Positions 63,202 through 64,000 of a DNA stretch of 64,000 bases are shown here, in pieces. Made by a program: the position numbers and the translations under genes. Within the stretch, counting starts at the first letter, position 1, and each line of letters begins with the position of its first letter. The notes under the pieces are model-generated. The model was not told the DNA's origin, did no database searches, and worked only from the letters and a program-made list of their open reading frames with translations. Origin of the DNA: Roseomonas sp. OT10 (lineage in GTDB: Bacteria > Pseudomonadota > Alphaproteobacteria > Acetobacterales > Acetobacteraceae); NCBI RefSeq assembly GCF_020991085.1, contig NZ_CP087720.1:124001-188000 (forward strand), written 5' to 3'.

Positions 63202-64000
63202 TGAGAGCTGACCCGGGAAGGGTCAGAGTTTCCGCCGAGAAATGACCCGTGTCTGTTCACCTCCCCGACCGGCTGTTCGGGGTTATCGGAGTGATCGACA
63301 TGGAGTTGTTGAGCGTAATCCGCCGGTGGCACTACCGGGATCGCATCCCGATCCGCGAGATCGAGCGGCGGACGGGCCTGTCGCGGAACACGATCCGCAA
63401 ATACCTGCGGTCGAACACGGTTGAAGTGAAGTTCAAGGTTCCCGAGCGTCCGAGCCGCCTGGACCCGTTTGCCGACAAGCTCTCGGAATGGCTGAGGGTG
63501 GAGGCGGGCAAGGGCCGCAAGGGGCGCCGGACGGTGCGTCAGATCCACGCGGACCTGGTGTCCCTGGGTTATGGCGGATCCTACGGCCGGGTCGCAGCCT
63601 TCGTCCGGCGCTGGCAGGCGAGACGGGAGGTGGCGCAGCGGACCACCGGGCGCGGGGTGTTCGTACCGCTCGCCTTTCAGCCCGGCGAGGCGTTTCAGTT
63701 CGACTGGAGCGAGGACTGGGCGACGGTGGGCGGCAAGCGGCTCAAGCTGCAGGCCGCCCATACCAAGCTGTCCCACAGCCGAGCCTTCGTTATCCGGGCC
63801 TACAAACTGCAAACCCACGAGATGCTGTTCGACGCTCTGGCCGAGGCATTCCGGGTGCTGGGCGGGGTGCCGCGTCGCGGCATCTTCGACAACATGCGGA
63901 CGGCCGTGGATCGCGTCGGCACGGGCAAGGTCCGGCAGGTCAACGCGCGGTTCCAGGCGATGGCCAGCCATTACCTGTTCGAGCCGACATTCTGCTCTCC
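63202..64000 (+). mobile_element. IS21-family element, left part (runs past the window end)
   Basis: The left end is placed near 63202 (TGAGAGCTGACCC) because TGACCC recurs about 40 bp later (ATGACCC), in the manner of the repeated ends of IS21 elements. The boundary is approximate. Confidence 0.6.
63300..64000 (+). CDS. istA: IS21-family transposase IstA, 3' end outside the window
   Basis: The open frame begins at ATG 63300 (GTG 63291 is an in-frame alternative) and gives about 233 residues before the window ends. The helix-turn-helix is in IREIERRTGLSRNTIRKYL, and the start of the DDE domain is in AFQPGEAFQFDWSEDWATVGG, where FDWSED carries the first catalytic Asp. A following GVPRRGIFDNMRTAV carries the second. 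istB should follow. Confidence 0.93.
   Translation, partial: MELLSVIRRWHYRDRIPIREIERRTGLSRNTIRKYLRSNTVEVKFKVPERPSRLDPFADKLSEWLRVEAGKGRKGRRTVRQIHADLVSLGYGGSYGRVAAFVRRWQARREVAQRTTGRGVFVPLAFQPGEAFQFDWSEDWATVGGKRLKLQAAHTKLSHSRAFVIRAYKLQTHEMLFDALAEAFRVLGGVPRRGIFDNMRTAVDRVGTGKVRQVNARFQAMASHYLFEPTFCS

Overview
The window is GC-rich, dense in catabolic genes and rich in insertion sequences. It looks like an accessory, degradative region of an alphaproteobacterium. Fused pcaDC (pcaL), the many orphan TctC/Bug-type binding proteins and an IS5-family element of the IS1031 type suggest an Acetobacteraceae (Roseomonas-like) host. That placement is inference from gene style; no rRNA, tRNA or core marker gene was recognised. 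No CRISPR array, phage block or replication origin was seen.

Layout. 1-1.85 kb: the end of a DDE transposase and IS copy 1. 2.0-18.5 kb: an aromatic-acid island with a MarR regulator, a ThDP enzyme, two Bug proteins, a peptide-type binding protein, a full set of phthalate-to-protocatechuate genes (Rieske oxygenase, reductase, dihydrodiol dehydrogenase, 4,5-dihydroxyphthalate decarboxylase) and the protocatechuate branch pcaL-pcaH-pcaG-BKACE-pcaB. Three similar palindromes (2654, 8812, 8964) tie the MarR/ThDP promoter to the oxygenase/reductase promoters. 18.65-27 kb: a LysR gene divergent from an aldehyde dehydrogenase, an SDR and a complete branched-chain-type ABC transporter. 27.1-41.4 kb: a long minus-strand operon (binding protein, acyl-CoA ligase, hydroxycinnamoyl-CoA hydratase-lyase homologue, Bug, arylmalonate-decarboxylase homologue, racemase homologue, Bug, citryl-CoA-lyase homologue, acyl-CoA dehydrogenase, CoA-transferase, enoyl-CoA hydratase) with a LysR gene upstream. 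It is bracketed by a 283-bp direct repeat of the 3' end of a hydroxyacid dehydrogenase gene. 41-49.9 kb: that dehydrogenase, an IclR gene, and divergent hyuA-hyuB-DUF485-symporter-racemase genes. 49.9-54.3 kb: a decayed zone with a GMC oxidoreductase remnant, a TetR gene, a broken IS110 gene and an IS110-family element nested in another transposon. 54.3-62.0 kb: a minus-strand group with a periplasmic aldehyde oxidoreductase (paoABC), an isochorismatase-like gene split by IS copy 3, an SMP-30-like lactonase and an SDR. 62.4-64 kb: a RibD-like reductase and the start of an IS21 element.

How the parts fit. Phthalate would be dihydroxylated, rearomatised, decarboxylated to protocatechuate, ring-cleaved and taken to beta-ketoadipate. 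The last step may be done by a beta-keto acid cleavage enzyme, because no pcaIJ or pcaF is present. The 27-41 kb operon looks like CoA-dependent side-chain degradation. Three identical 954-bp IS copies, each with its own 3-bp TNA duplication, show recent independent insertions. One gave a Bug protein a new tail, and one split the isochorismatase gene so that exact excision would restore it.
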